Position numbers and translations under genes: made by a program. DNA of 64,000 bases from Hirundichthys speculiger (lineage: Eukaryota > Chordata > Actinopteri > Beloniformes > Exocoetidae): the NCBI GenBank assembly GCA_018398805.1, contig JAGFBZ010000012.1, forward strand, positions 62,001 through 126,000, written 5' to 3'. A model generated the notes under the pieces. It was not told the DNA's origin, did no database searches, and was given only the letters and a program-made list of their open reading frames with translations. Below are positions 8,838-21,189 of this stretch, piece after piece. Numbering within the stretch: position 1 is the first letter of the stretch; every line of letters starts with the position of its first letter.

Positions 8838-11727
8838 GGAGCATTGATGTAGCATAGATGGAGCATGGATGGATCATGGATGGAGGATGGAGCATGGATG
8901 GAGCATGGATGGAGCATGTATGGAGCATGGATGTAGCATAGATGGAGCATGGATGGAGCATGGATGGAAGATGGATGGAGCATGGATGTAGCATAGATGG
9001 AGCATGGATCGAGGATGGATGGAGCATGGAGATGGATGGAGGATGGAGAATGGATGGAGCATGGATGTAGCATAGATGGAGCATGGATGGATCATGGATG
9101 GAGGATGGAGCATGGATGTAGCATGGATGGAGCATGGATGTAGCATAGATGGAGCATGGATGGAGCATGGATGGAGCATGGATGTAGCATAGATGGAGCA
9201 TGGATGGAGCATGGATGGAGGATGGAGCATGGATGGAGGATGGAGCATGGAGCATGGATGGAGCATTGAGATGGATGGAGGATGGAGCATGGATGGAGCA
9301 TGGAGATGGATGGAGGGTTGGAGCATGGAGATGGATGGAAGATGGAGCAAAGATGGAGCATGGATGGAGGATGGAGCATAGATGGAGCATGGATGGAGCA
9401 TGGAGATGGATGGAGGATGGAGCATGGATGGAGCATGAAGATGGATGGAGAATGGAGCATGGGTGGAGCATGGATGGAGGATGGAGCATGGATGGAGCAT
9501 TGATGGAGGATGGAGATGGATGGAGGATGGAGCATGGATGGAGCATGGAGATGGATGGAGGATGGAGCATGGATGGAGCATGAAGATGGATGGAGGATGG
9601 AGCATGGGTGGAGCATGGATGGAGGATGGAGCATGGATGGAGCATGGACGGAGGATGGAGCATGGATGGAGCATGGAGAATGGATGGAGCATGGAGATGG
9701 ATGGAGGATGGAGCATGGATGGATCATGGATGGAGGATGGAGCATGGATGGAGCCTGGATGTAGCATAGATGGAGCATGGATGGATCATGGATGGAGGAT
9801 GGAGCATAGATGGAGCATGGATGGATCATGGATGGAGGATGGAGCATGGATGGAGCATGGAGATGGATGGAGGATGGAGCATGGATGGAGCATGGATGTA
9901 GAATAGATAGAGCATGGATGGATCATGGATGGAGGATGGAGCATAGATGGAGCATAGATGGATCATGGATGGAGGATGGAGCATGGATGGAGCATGGAGA
10001 TGAATGGAGGATGGAGCATGGGTGGAGGATGGATGTAGAATTGATGGAGCATGGATGGATCATGGATGGAGGATTGGAGCATAGATGGAGCATGGATGAT
10101 AATAGATGGAGGATGGAGCATTAATTGAAGCATGGAGATGGATGGAGGATGGAGCATGGATGGAGCATGGAGATGGATGGAGGATGGAGCATGGATAGAG
10201 CATGGATGTAGCATAGATGGAGCATGGATGGATCATTTATGGAGGATGGAGCATGGATGGAGCATGGATGTAGCATGTATGGAGCATGGATGTAGAATAG
10301 ATGGAGCATGGATGGATCATGGATGGAGGATGGAGCATGGATGGAGCATGGATGTAGCATGGATGGAGCATGGATGTAGCATAGATGGAGAATGGATGGA
10401 GCATGGATGTAGCATGGATGGAGCATGGATGTAGCATAGATGGAGCATGGATGGAGCATGGATGGACGATGGAGCATGGATGGTGCATGTATGGATTATG
10501 GATGGAGGATGGAGCATGGATGGAGCATGGAGATAGACGGAGGATGGAGCATGGATGGAGCATGGATGGAGGATGGAGCATGGATGGAGCATGGATGAAG
10601 GATGGAGATGGATGGAGGATGGAGCATGGATGGAGCATGGAGATGGATGGAGGATGGATGGAGCATGGAGCATGGAGATGGATGGAGGATGGAGCATGGA
10701 TGGAGGATGGAGCATGGATGGAGCGTGGAGATGGATGGAGGATGGAGCATGGATGGAGGATGGAGCATGGATGGAGGATGGAGCATGGGTGGAGCATGGA
10801 TGGAGGATGGAGCATGGGTGGAGCATGGATGGATGGAGCATGGATGGAGCATGGATGGAGGATGGAGCATGGATGGAGGATGGAGCATGGATGGAGCATG
10901 GAGCATGGATGGAGGTTGGAGCATGGATGGAGGATGGAGCATGGATGGAGGATGGAGCATGGATGGAGCATGGAGATGGATGGAGGATGGAGCATGGATG
11001 GAGCATGGAGATGGATGGAGGATGGAGCATGGATGGAGGATGGAGCATAGATGGAGCATGGATGGAGCATGGAGATGGATGGAGGATGGTTGGAGCATGA
11101 AGATGGATGGAGGATGGAGCATGGATGGAGGATGGAGCATAGATGGAGCATGGATGGAGCATGGAGATGGATGGAGGATGGAGCATGGATGGAGCATGGG
11201 TGGAGCATGGATGGAGGATGGAGCATGGATGGAGGATGGAGCATGGATGGAGCATGGATGGAGCATGGAGCATGGATGGAGCATGGATGGAGGATGGAGG
11301 ATGGATGGAGGATGGAGCATGGATGGAGCATGGATGGATGATGGAGCATGGATGGAGGATGGAGCATGGATGGAGCATGGTTGTAGCATAGATGGAGCAT
11401 GGATGGAGCATGGATGGAGGATGGAGCATGGATAGAGCATGGATGTAGCATAGATGGAGCATGGATGGATCATGGATGGAGGATGGAGCATGGATGGATC
11501 ATGGATGAAGGATGGAGCATGGATGGAGCCTGGAGCATGGATGGATCATTGAGCATGAATGGAGCATGGATGGAGAATGGAGCATGAATGGAGCATGGAT
11601 GGAGGATGGACCATGGAGGGAGGATGGATGGAGCATGGATGGATCATGAAGCATGGATGGAGCATGGATGGAGCATGGATGGAGCATGAATGGATCATGG
11701 AGCATGGAACATGGATGGAGGATGGAC
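8838..11727 (+). repeat. 11-bp minisatellite, right block (about 2.9 kb)
   Basis: Continuation of the GGAGCATGGAT array with three main variants: the basic 11-mer, GTAGCATAGAT, and a 10-bp GGAGATGGAT that precedes GGAGGAT units. Variants cluster, and longer blocks recur, indicating segmental duplication inside the array. All long Met-Leu-His-Pro and Trp-Met-Glu-Asp-Gly open frames on both strands come from this repeat. Confidence 0.95.
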
Positions 11728-13674
11728 AGATGCTGTTTTCAGGAGTAGATGGAGACCAGAGGCCTATATTGGAGCGTTGTCAGCTAACCACTTGTTATTA
11801 TCCGAGGCGACTGTGATGCAGTCGGCAGAGTTGATTGTGGCCGTTTAATTAATGTTCATGTTTCCAGCCGACACATTCCTAGCGTGTCCCAGCAGCAGTT
11901 AGGCGCCCCAGCAAATATAAAATGATATATGTGACCAGTCTATTTGTGACCGAGGCCACATCAACCACCACAGATTAGATGACTCACAGAGACACGGGAG
12001 CTCCACAGAGAATCTGGTTTATTTCCAGACTGAAGAGGGATCATCCAACATCACACAGAAGATAAAACCAGGCTAAATTACTGGCAGTGGACAAAAGTGT
12101 CCAACATCCAAAGGAGTGACGGGATCGTCCATGATTGATTTAGCTGCAGATTCAACATCTTATACACTCCAAGATCAACACCGGTCACTTTAAACTGAAG
12201 AAGCCTTCTGGATGGAAGAACCAGGAAAAGGGTTCAACCCTTTAATAATCCAGATGGGGGTATCTGAGTCTAGTCATTAGGTCTGGTTTAGCCGGGTCAC
12301 GGTCTAACAGGCCAAAAAACCTCTGCTTTTTCCTGCTTCCTGAGATTTGAGCTGAATGAGTCCTGTGTGAGAGGGAGGCATGACTAATGCCTGTCATGCT
12401 GTAAACCCACCACCGTAACCTCTAAACTGCCAGTTTACTGTCCCTCATGGCGCCCTGCGAGGGCCTGGCACCTTCTCATGCTAGCTGCACCTCACGGCGC
12501 AGACGGCTGCAGGTACGAGGGAGCACAAACGCCGTTTAGGTCTCTTTATATGGCTGTTCGGGCACAGCTGAGCTGGAGGCACAGAGTTGTGAAAAATAAG
12601 CAGAAACCCGCCACTGGAGTGTGACGGAGTTTAAAAGTCAACCCAGTGAAATCAGACCTGCTGACCTCATGCCAATAATTGTAGCAGTTTTAATTACGGA
12701 CTGAGCTCACCTTTAACTTCAGTCATCCTAATTATTTTCCTCTTCAACACTAAGAATTAGCTTGGTTCCTCTGGATTTAACTTGGATTTCCAGGAGGCGG
12801 CACCGGCTGATGCAGAAAAAGCCATAAGATGAACATACAGCCAATCAGAGAAAGGAAGATGGTGACATAGTCGGACTGGTGTCAACAAAACCCGTCTGAG
12901 TAGGAACGCCGGCCATGTTGGATCTGCGGTAAAAGCCTTCTGATCCAAGGTGTTAGCAGCGATCCTGCAGCCATCAAGGTTGTCTTGGACGCTCCCGTAC
13001 GGGTCATCGCTCAAAGCCCACCCCTACCCCGCTGTGATTGGTTCAGGAGGTCCTGCACCGACGGAAACAGCTGTGAATGGGAGGGGAACCACATCTGTTT
13101 CAGGAATGGGTCGGGCTTTCCAGGGCGCCATGAACTGCAACTCTTTTCCCAGAACGACCCAAGTTATTGGGGTTTGAGAGAAGATCAAAGGTAAAGAGCA
13201 GGATATTTCCATGTCACACCTGTCTCAGGACCCTGAGAGTTTTATTAATGTAGAGACGTCACCTGGAGGAGGATGTAGCTCTAAAACCAGACTGAGATTT
13301 AGAAAAAAAAAAAGAGATTATATTTAATAATAGAAGACTCCAGATAGCAGAAGAGCTGGGAGCTTCTCCGTTTGCCTTCAGGGACATCTGGATGGCTGGA
13401 GTCCCTGCCTCCGCCCATGTGGTCACACAGCAGGTGAAGCTGAAAAGATTTCACCTGCAGACAGAGCTTGACGTCACTGCTCCGTCTCTGTGGACCAGAT
13501 TCAGTCTGGAACAACACGCAGCTGTTGTTTGTTCACTCTGGATCAGCTTGATGTGTTTTCCTTAAAAATAAGATGATGTTTATTTCTTTTCCTTTTGGCA
13601 TTTCCGATGTTTACCTTGTTTGGAAAAGGAAATCTTAAAGACAGGGATCAGATTTTACAGAATCACATACCCAG
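11728..13674. other. Unique non-coding stretch
   Basis: No exon or repeat recognised. Composition is balanced and low in simple repeats. The block at about 11745-11960 (a TTAATTAAT stretch beside GC-rich words) could be conserved non-coding DNA, but nothing in the sequence proves it. Short open frames at 12757-13212 overlap on both strands and have no recognisable domain. Confidence 0.45.
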
Positions 13675-13675
13675 T

Positions 13676-13770
<95 letters not shown>
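13675..13770. repeat. (TAGA)n microsatellite
   Basis: About 24 uninterrupted TAGA units. Confidence 0.97.
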
Positions 13771-13771
<1 letters not shown>

Positions 13772-13898
13772 AGCCTCCAGTGAAGTCCTCAGTCCAGCTG
13801 CCTTTATTCAATCCTCTGATGAGTGATTTTGAATTAGATGGCAGTAAAACATCTCTAAAACCTTTTTATGAGGAGATGTTTCCTACCAACAGTCCTTA

Positions 13899-14168
13899 TA
13901 TATATGAATCATGGAATTACAAAAAGGCCCAGCTCAATGATTTTGCAAAATCCAGGATATCTCCCTATCTTGCACAGTAGGTTAAGAGCTATCAAATTGA
14001 ATTGGAGAAAGGCCCAACTCCAGTTCATAAAGCTGTTAACTAAGGTGATGTTTTTTGCCTTGAGTTGAAGAACGGCCCAAGTCCTGGAGAGAAAAAATGC
14101 TCTCCTGAAAAATATACCTCGGTGGAGTTGGGCCCTTTTGTAACTCCGTGATTCAAATACATATGTAG
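13899..14168. mobile_element. Fold-back MITE with about 30-bp inverted ends
   Basis: GAATCATGGAATTACAAAA at 13906-13924, continuing to AGGCCCAGCTC, is inverted at 14124-14154 (reverse strand GAATCACGGAGTTACAAAA, then GGGCCCAACTC) with four mismatches. A second inverted pair (ggcccaactccag near 14009 and its imperfect partner near 14071) makes the interior partly self-complementary. No coding sequence and no clear TSD. The superfamily is not assigned. Confidence 0.6.
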
Positions 14169-14199
14169 TATATACAGTATATCAGGGAACTGATGAGAC

Positions 14200-14660
14200 C
14201 AGCTGATGGACTTTGGAGAGGAATGCTGTCCCACTCTGGTCTAACGCAGGACTGGAGCTGTTCAACAGTCCAAGGACGTCATTTTTGTATTGTTTTAGTT
14301 TCATGACGGTCGACACGTTTCCAGTTCCAGTCTGGGAGACCATGCCGTTGCATTGGATGCAGGATGTGCTTTAGCATTGTCTCACTGAAAGATGCAGTCT
14401 TCCCTGAAAAGACATCGTCTGGATGGGAGCAGATGTTGCTCTAAAACATCTGCACACCCTTCACCCCTCCAGATGTGCGTCCTGTCCATCCGATGGCCAC
14501 TGACGACCCTCATACCATCAGAGATGCAGGCTTTTGAATTGAACACTAATGAAACTGATCGTCCATCTATTCTTTAGTTCAGAGGACACTTTGTCCATGG
14601 TTGGACGCGTTCCCTCAGTCCATTCCAAATGCACCTAGAAGCATCTGGCTGGTTGACCAC
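14200..14660 (-). mobile_element. Fragment of a widespread fish DNA transposon
   Basis: The segment resembles, by memory, a repeat found in many fish genomes: ggaatgctgtcccactctgg at 14220-14239, gatgttgctctaaaacatct at about 14431, and accatcagagatgcaggc at about 14515. Relative to the remembered family it is shortened and diverged. No open transposase frame remains. Orientation is guessed from the usual annotation of this repeat. Confidence 0.5.
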
Positions 14661-14699
14661 AGAGTTCTTAGGGTTGCCTGGATGTGTAGGACATTGGGG

Positions 14700-14960
14700 A
14701 GTCAGGGATGCAAGAACGGAGTTATATGATCACACTTCTGAGAGCCAGTTACAGGAAGAGCTAAACAAGAGGTGGTAAAAGCATGGATTACTTTTTTCAG
14801 GTCTTTTATGAGCAGATAAGGCTTCACCCTGGAAGTAACCTGTAGTTGGAAGAAGCTCCATTGTAGCATGGTGCTGATCTGTTTATCCGGTTTGATGTCA
14901 GCAGAGAACAGCAGACTTTCAAAACGAAACGACCTCCATCTTGTCTTCATGAGGTTTCAT
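14700..14960 (+). repeat. Dispersed fish repeat fragment (class uncertain)
   Basis: The wording ggagttatatgatcacactt, then aaagcatggattactttttt, then a stretch ending ttggaagaagct is typical of a dispersed fish retroelement tail. A related piece lies at 54775-55040. Assignment rests on remembered similarity only. Confidence 0.4.
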
Positions 14961-16087
14961 CCAGGTTTGAAGGTCACTTAGACGGTTTGATGAAGACCTG
15001 TTGATAATTAACCTAATCATTTTCTCTGTCGGACCGCTGCTGCTGCCATCAAATTCAAAATTTCATCAAATGTGTCATGAGATTCTTCATCTTCCAACAT
15101 CCGATGCTTTCACCTTGCTCATCCACCTGAACTCCTGTTCCTGACCCCGTCCCTGCTGTAATCCTCTCCTGTAAAATCTTCCCGCTGTTCCCTCACCGTA
15201 AGCTGTTTTCTTATGATAGCTTGATAAAGTAAATTGGAAACTAATCCGAAAAAGGCTTTTATTTTTCTGCTGCGCTCTCTTTCTTTTCTTTAGTTTATTT
15301 CCCTCCAGACATACCTCTGCAGGGTACGGAGGCAGCGCCGCTTCTTTCCCATCTGAAGCTAAAAACACTTCAGATTCTCCTCCACGGTGTTCATAGACAT
15401 CACAAGTGTCGTCATGGAGACACGCTCAAAGCTTACTCCCTTATGTGCTCTCTGTCTTTGTCTTTGTTTGGCTTGTTAACCATCTTAAAAGGAATCAAGT
15501 CACAGGAACAAAGTATAATCATCTGATCCTTACAGGTCTTAAAATCGTCTTAATGAACAGAACCTGAACATTTCACCGCGTCATCATTTATATAACAACC
15601 TGACAGTGATTCAGCCGCCTGTAGATCTGCCTTTTAGCAGCAAGGATAGCATCCTTAAACACCAACACCAACACAGAAATAGGCAAGAAACAAACCTGAT
15701 TAACCAGTGTAAGTACACTGACACTTTAACAGCCTCTACGCTAACGGAGCAGGACCACCTAATTAACTAAATTTATGTCACAAAACTTGGACGCAAAGTG
15801 AAACATGCGCAGCATGCTGTGGCCTGGAGGAAAAAGTCTAGTTTCAGCAGAGCTCATCACAATCTGACATCAGTTCATATGCTTTTAGCATCTGCTAGCT
15901 GTTAGCACCCATTAGCAGAGATGCTAATGGACAAAAACCAGAAACTTAACTGAAGCTATTTAAAAATGAGCAGGTGGCTTGGCATTTCAGAGACACAGAC
16001 TGTCAGAACTGTCCCAGAGAACCTTGTTTGACAAATTGTCCTCTAGAACTGTAGGTATTTTTAGAATACATCAGTCGTTGGTGTACA
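14961..16087. other. Unique non-coding stretch
   Basis: No exon, promoter or repeat recognised. Short open frames have no family resemblance. Confidence 0.4.
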
Positions 16088-16490
16088 CTGTAGCATACAT
16101 TAGCCGTTACCATAATTCTGCCATTAGCAAACATTAGCAAAACCTTATCCATTAGCATACATTAATGGTAGCATACATTAGCATAGTTTATCCACTAGCA
16201 TATATTAGCCATTAGCTTAATTTTGCAGTGAGCAAACATTAGCCATAAGTGTACACTAACGGTAGCACACATTAGCCGTTAGCATAATTTAGCCATTAGT
16301 AGTTATTAGCAAACATATCCATTAGCATGCATTAATGGTAGCATACATTAGCCGTTAGTGTACTTTAGCCACTAGCATACATTAGCTGTTAGCTTAATTT
16401 AGCAGTAAGCATACATTAGCATACATTAGCTATTAGTGTACATTAGCCATTAGCGTGCATTAGTCATTAGCATACTTTAGCCATGATGCT
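16088..16490. repeat. Degenerate AGCATACATTAGCCATT tandem repeat
   Basis: TTAGC, CATTAGC and GCATACATTAG recur every 10-20 bp with many substitutions. This is an old, decayed minisatellite. Scattered units extend left to about 15885. Confidence 0.75.
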
Positions 16491-18390
16491 AACTTACAAA
16501 GAAAAACTAATCAACTAGATTTCTTTTACAACACCAAGAACAACCAAATCTAGCTGCTTTCCATTAGCATCTTTTTGTCACAATGGCTGACAGACAAAAG
16601 AAAGTCGGCTAAATTTACAATGTAAAACCTTTTAGAAGCAGATGAAACAAAGTGAATCCAGCTGAGCAGGCACAGCTAGCCTACAGCCTACACAGCTCAA
16701 CAGCTGTCAACACGTAGTGCCTTGATTTCAGTCTGGATACTTTTAGCATTTTACTTTTAGCTGTGAAAACTGATATGTGCTCTGTGTGGCACCTTATGGG
16801 CCCTACGCTGTCTTTGGTGCCATACTTGTGTATTGTTGTCTGTGTTGCTCTGTTATTACACCACAAATCACTAGAGGGCAGAGCGGGTTCTTTCCTGCAG
16901 TCCTAAGCTTCCTTTTGTTTACTTCCTATGTGTAGCTCAAACTTAGCGACGGAGCCAATGAAGTACATCCTACACGAGCTGACGCCAATAAAAGTTGTAC
17001 ATCAGTTTATGTTTACCAGACATTACAGCAGACTGTCATTCTGCACGACATGAAAACAACAAAGAAGTAGCATCAGCGGGAAGGACGGACACATCTATCA
17101 AACGGACCAATCACAGGTCTTGCGGTCAGCGTCAACTTGACGCACAGTTAACGTTCTGGAAGAATCTCTCTAAATAAACATAGATCCTCCAGAAATGTTT
17201 AGCCATGCTGCAGTCAGAGTGCAGCAAGAAGCACTGAACAGCTCATAACAGAATCCTAAAACAACATAAACATGACAAAATAACAGCTAGCACCTGGCTA
17301 ACAAATACACAAGCACTTATTTTAGCAGTTTAGCATCGTTTATCACAGGAACAGATGCAGAAAACACGTCACGCATCAACAATTTGAACATTTTTAGCAC
17401 CTGTGAGCATACGTTAACTGCAACGCTAACAAAGTAGTAGTCAAGGAAAAATGTACTTTCCTAAACTCAGAACCACACGACAAAAAGTGAAACTAGCTCT
17501 AGCCTAAACAGTCTGACAAGAACAGAAACAGGAAAGGCCAGTTTCAGTGGAACAGAGCTGAAAAACAGAAGCTTTCCTCCAGAAGAGATATTTATCTGGA
17601 GCTGGAGTTGGTGGAGGAGAGTTCATAATCACTAATAAAACATTTATGCACTCAACTTTACAACTTCTGAGAGAAAACAAAGAAAGCAATGTGCAGACAT
17701 CTTTTCAAATGCAGACACTGCTTTCTGGCTTTACTTGAAATTGATTGTAACTGAAGGGGAGCTTTGATGCATCTCCCTCTCAGCTCAGACGGGTAAAGGA
17801 CAGACTCAGATCCACATGGGGACTGGAAAAACTGAATCATTTGAGTCTGATGTCAACAGACGGTGAGCCGAGTTGGAAATGGGATTTTACTGATCTTATC
17901 AAGGACTTTGTTGCAAGGACACCCAGAGAAGTAGGCGTAGGCTGTTACTGTGGTGGAGTGATTTAAAGGTTTGGTTACTAATGGTATTCTGATGATGCTA
18001 TCAGTCTACTCCAAGTTACTACAGTCCTGCCTGTTTCTGGCTCTCTATGATGCTAAACCTGGTCTTGAACCCAGACCACCCCAAGCTGGTCCCGTGAGCA
18101 CCTTCCCCAACATAAAGTCGACGTCGAGCCCTAACAGCAGGACGACAGGAGACGGTGGTAAAGGGAATGCTTCACATCTCACAACCCCAAACCTGGACCA
18201 GGACCAGGAATGACCTCTGGCCTGTGGACTGGAACGGAAGCTCCATGAGTGGGGGACCAGGGAGGAACACCAACTGGCTGCCCTGATGTGTCGGGGAGGG
18301 CAGGACCTGTGAATAGATCATGATTCTGTTAGCTTTTACTTCCTTTAGATAGTCAAGTTTAACCGTGTTCCCAGTGCTCTGCAGGGCCGT
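16491..18390. other. Unique non-coding stretch
   Basis: No exon recognised. At 16868-16883 the plus strand reads TCACTAGAGGGCAGAG, a good CTCF-core match (one mismatch at the first position). The short open frames at 16681-17840 show no domain. Confidence 0.45.
16868..16883 (+). promoter_or_regulatory. CTCF-like motif
   Basis: The CACTAGAGGGCAG core matches CCASYAGRKGGCRS except at the first base. It is outside any recognised transposon. Motif only; no evidence of occupancy. Confidence 0.3.
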
Positions 18391-19250
18391 AACCAACCCT
18401 GGTGGGACCAATCCAAGGACCCTAAAACCATCCCATCAGTAGCAGTTACAGGCCATAGGTGCAAACGACAGGGACTACTACCTCTACTGCTACTACATTA
18501 CTACTACTACTACTACATTACTACTACTGTTACTATATTACTACTACTACTGCTACTACCTTACTAACCAACCCTGGTGGGGGCCAATGCAAGGAACCTA
18601 AAACCATCCCATCAGTAGCAGTTACAGGCCATAGGTGCAAACGACAGGGACTACTACCTCTACTGCTACTACATTACTACTACTACTACTACATTACTAC
18701 TACTGTTACTATATTACTACTACTACTGCTACTACCTTACTAACCAACCCTGGTGGGACCAATGCAAGGAACCTAAAACCATCCCATCAGTAGCAGTTAC
18801 AGGCCATAGGTGCAGATGACAGGGACTACTTCCTCTACTGCTACTAAATTACTACTACTACTACATTACTACTACTGTTACTATATTGCTACTACTACTG
18901 CTACTACCTTACTAACCAACCCTGGTGGGACCAATGCAAGGACCCTAAAACCATCCCATCAGTAGCAGTTACAGGCCATAGGTGCAAACGACAGGGACTA
19001 CTACCTCTACTGCTACTACCTTACTACTACTACTACTACATTACTACTACTGTTACTATATTGCTACTACTACTGCTATTACCTTACTAACCAGCCCTGG
19101 TGGGACCAATTCAAGGACCCTAAAACCATCCCATCAGTAGCACTTATAGGCCATAGGTGCAGACGACAGGGACTACTACCTCTACTGCTACTAAATTACT
19201 ACTACTACTACTACTACATTACTACTACTGTTACTATATTACTACTACTA
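18391..19250 (+). repeat. 175-bp composite tandem repeat, five copies
   Basis: Units start with aaccaaccctggtggg (or a close variant) at 18391, 18566, 18742, 18914 and 19089, so the period is 172-176 bp. Each unit has about 90 bp of unique sequence (gtagcagttacaggccatag) and a variable (CTA)n tail. Open frames of Tyr, Thr or Leu runs are artefacts. Confidence 0.9.
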
Positions 19251-20023
19251 TTGCAACTACATTACTACTACTACTACATTACTACTACTGTTACTATATT
19301 ACTACTACTACTGCTACTACATTACCACTACTACCACTACACTACTACTACTAATAATACTACTATAACTACTACTACTACTTCATTACTACTACTACAC
19401 ACTACTACTATTGCTACATTACTACTACTACTACATTACAACCAGCACACTATTACTAATGCTACTACATTACTACTACTACTACTATTACATTACTTCA
19501 ATGGTACTGCATTACTTCTACTACTACTACTACATTTCTACTCCTACGTCTACCACATTACTACTTATTCTACTATATTACTACTATTGCTACTACTACT
19601 ACTACTACTACTACATTACTACTACTACACAACTACATTACTACAACAACTTCATTACTACTGCTACATTACTCCTCCTACTACTACTACATTACTACTA
19701 ATGGTACTATACTACTACCACTACATTACTAATACTACAATGACATTACTACTACTGCTATTAAATAACTACTACTACTACATTATTACTACTACTACTA
19801 CATTACTGCTACTGCTACTACATAACTACTACTGCTACTACATTATTACTACTACTACTACAACATTATTACTACTGTTACTACATAACTACTACTACTA
19901 CATTACTACTACTACTACTACATTTCTACTACTGCTACTACATAACTACTACTACTACATTATAACTACTACTACTACAACAGTATTACTACTACTACTA
20001 CTACTACTACTACTACATTATCA
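19176..20023 (+). repeat. (CTA)n trinucleotide array, about 850 bp
   Basis: Continues from the CTA tail of the fifth 175-bp unit. Mostly CTA/TAC with interspersed CATTACTA and ACAACTA words. It looks like expansion of the simple part of the last composite unit. The 295-codon Leu/Tyr-rich frame through it is spurious. Confidence 0.93.
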
Positions 20024-20364
20024 CCACTCACGACTTAACCACAAAGCCGTAGTAGGAACTGGCTCTGTTGTCATGGTGCAGGTACAGAAATCAGGATGCA
20101 TTTTGGGACATGTAGTTCCGGTCCTTGGATGTCTCTGAAACAGTAGAACTGTATTGTACGTACGTCATGATTATCAGACGTATCACGGGCCAAATGAAAT
20201 GAGACAAGGGGCTGGATTGGCCCACCAGCCTCAAGTTTGACAGACCAGGTCTAAGTAACATTTCTGTTTTCTTCCTTAATTAATTATGTTCTGAGACGAG
20301 AGACTTATCAATTTTAAAATGAGTTAATCTGATATTAATTTTTATTCTTTGTGTTTTTCTTTAG
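20024..20364. other. Short unique stretch with a dispersed-repeat fragment
   Basis: Bases about 20027-20098 (acttaaccacaaagccgtag onward) match 25225-25297 at roughly three bases in four. Both are probably pieces of one unnamed repeat. No exon seen. Confidence 0.45.
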
Positions 20365-21189
20365 ATGACTGCCAACTGATATCTGATGGATTTTCCTCAG
20401 AGGTATGTCTAATCTCCATCACATCTGTAGTTATTATTCTATATTATTCATATCTTGAATTTCTTTGCTTGAAATCCTACCCTTCTCTTTTCTTAAACCC
20501 AAACCCCCTCCTCCCCCCCTCCTCCCCCTTTTCTCGCACACACCTCACCTGCAACCGCCACACGTACATAACAGGGGAACTTTGAGTCCTGTTGCATTCA
20601 CCAGACTCTCATGGGCCTTCCATAGCCTGTTGCATTCACCAGACTCTCAGAGTTTGTTACACCCCACCCACACATTATTGATACTCAAGAGCCTATCATG
20701 GCTCATTACGCTGACCACACGCCCAAGGGCCCTCCATAGCCCGTTTGCATTCACCCTACAACAATTCCACTACTTCTTTATTATTATTTTTTACTTTTTC
20801 TGTGCTCTCCTCTCTCTGTCCTACATCCTCTTTCTGTCCTCCATCTTCTCTCTGTCCTCCATCCTCTCTCTGTCCTGTCTCCCCTCTTTTCTTTCTCTAC
20901 CCGGCTGGCCTTCGGCAGGAAGGTCCCCCCATATGAGCCAGGTCCTGCTCAAGGTTTCTTCCTCTTAAAGTGGAGTTTTTCCTTGCCACTGTTTGGTATA
21001 AAGGTTTTTTTTCTCCCTACGTGGGAGTTTTTTTTAACCTGCCATTATCATTGATTGGATTTAATGATATAATCTTAGTTGATGATATTTGCTCGGGGGT
21101 CATGCTCTGGGTCTCTGTAAAGCGCCTAGAGACAATTGTCATTGTAACAGACGCTATATAAATAAAATTGAATTGAATTGAATTGAATA
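20365..21189 (+). mobile_element. L2/Maui-type LINE, 5'-truncated 3' end
   Basis: Carries the classic fish L2 3' region: ctggccttcggcaggaagg (about 20905), tggagtttttccttgccact (about 20970), aagcgcctagagacaatt (about 21120), then aataaaattgaattgaattg as the tandem tail. The coding part is lost. The pyrimidine-rich 20745-20900 part is 3' UTR. It belongs to the same broad family as the ORF2 fragment at 7660-8837 but is a separate insertion. Confidence 0.88.

Noticed and set aside
8737..11491. Long open frames of 250-404 codons (His/Pro/Ser and Trp/Met/Glu/Asp/Gly rich) as genes
   Set aside because: They are direct translations of the 11-bp minisatellite in several frames and both strands, with no non-repeat coding sequence.
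19251..20138. 295-codon Leu/Tyr/Thr-rich protein
   Set aside because: Translation of the (CTA)n array.
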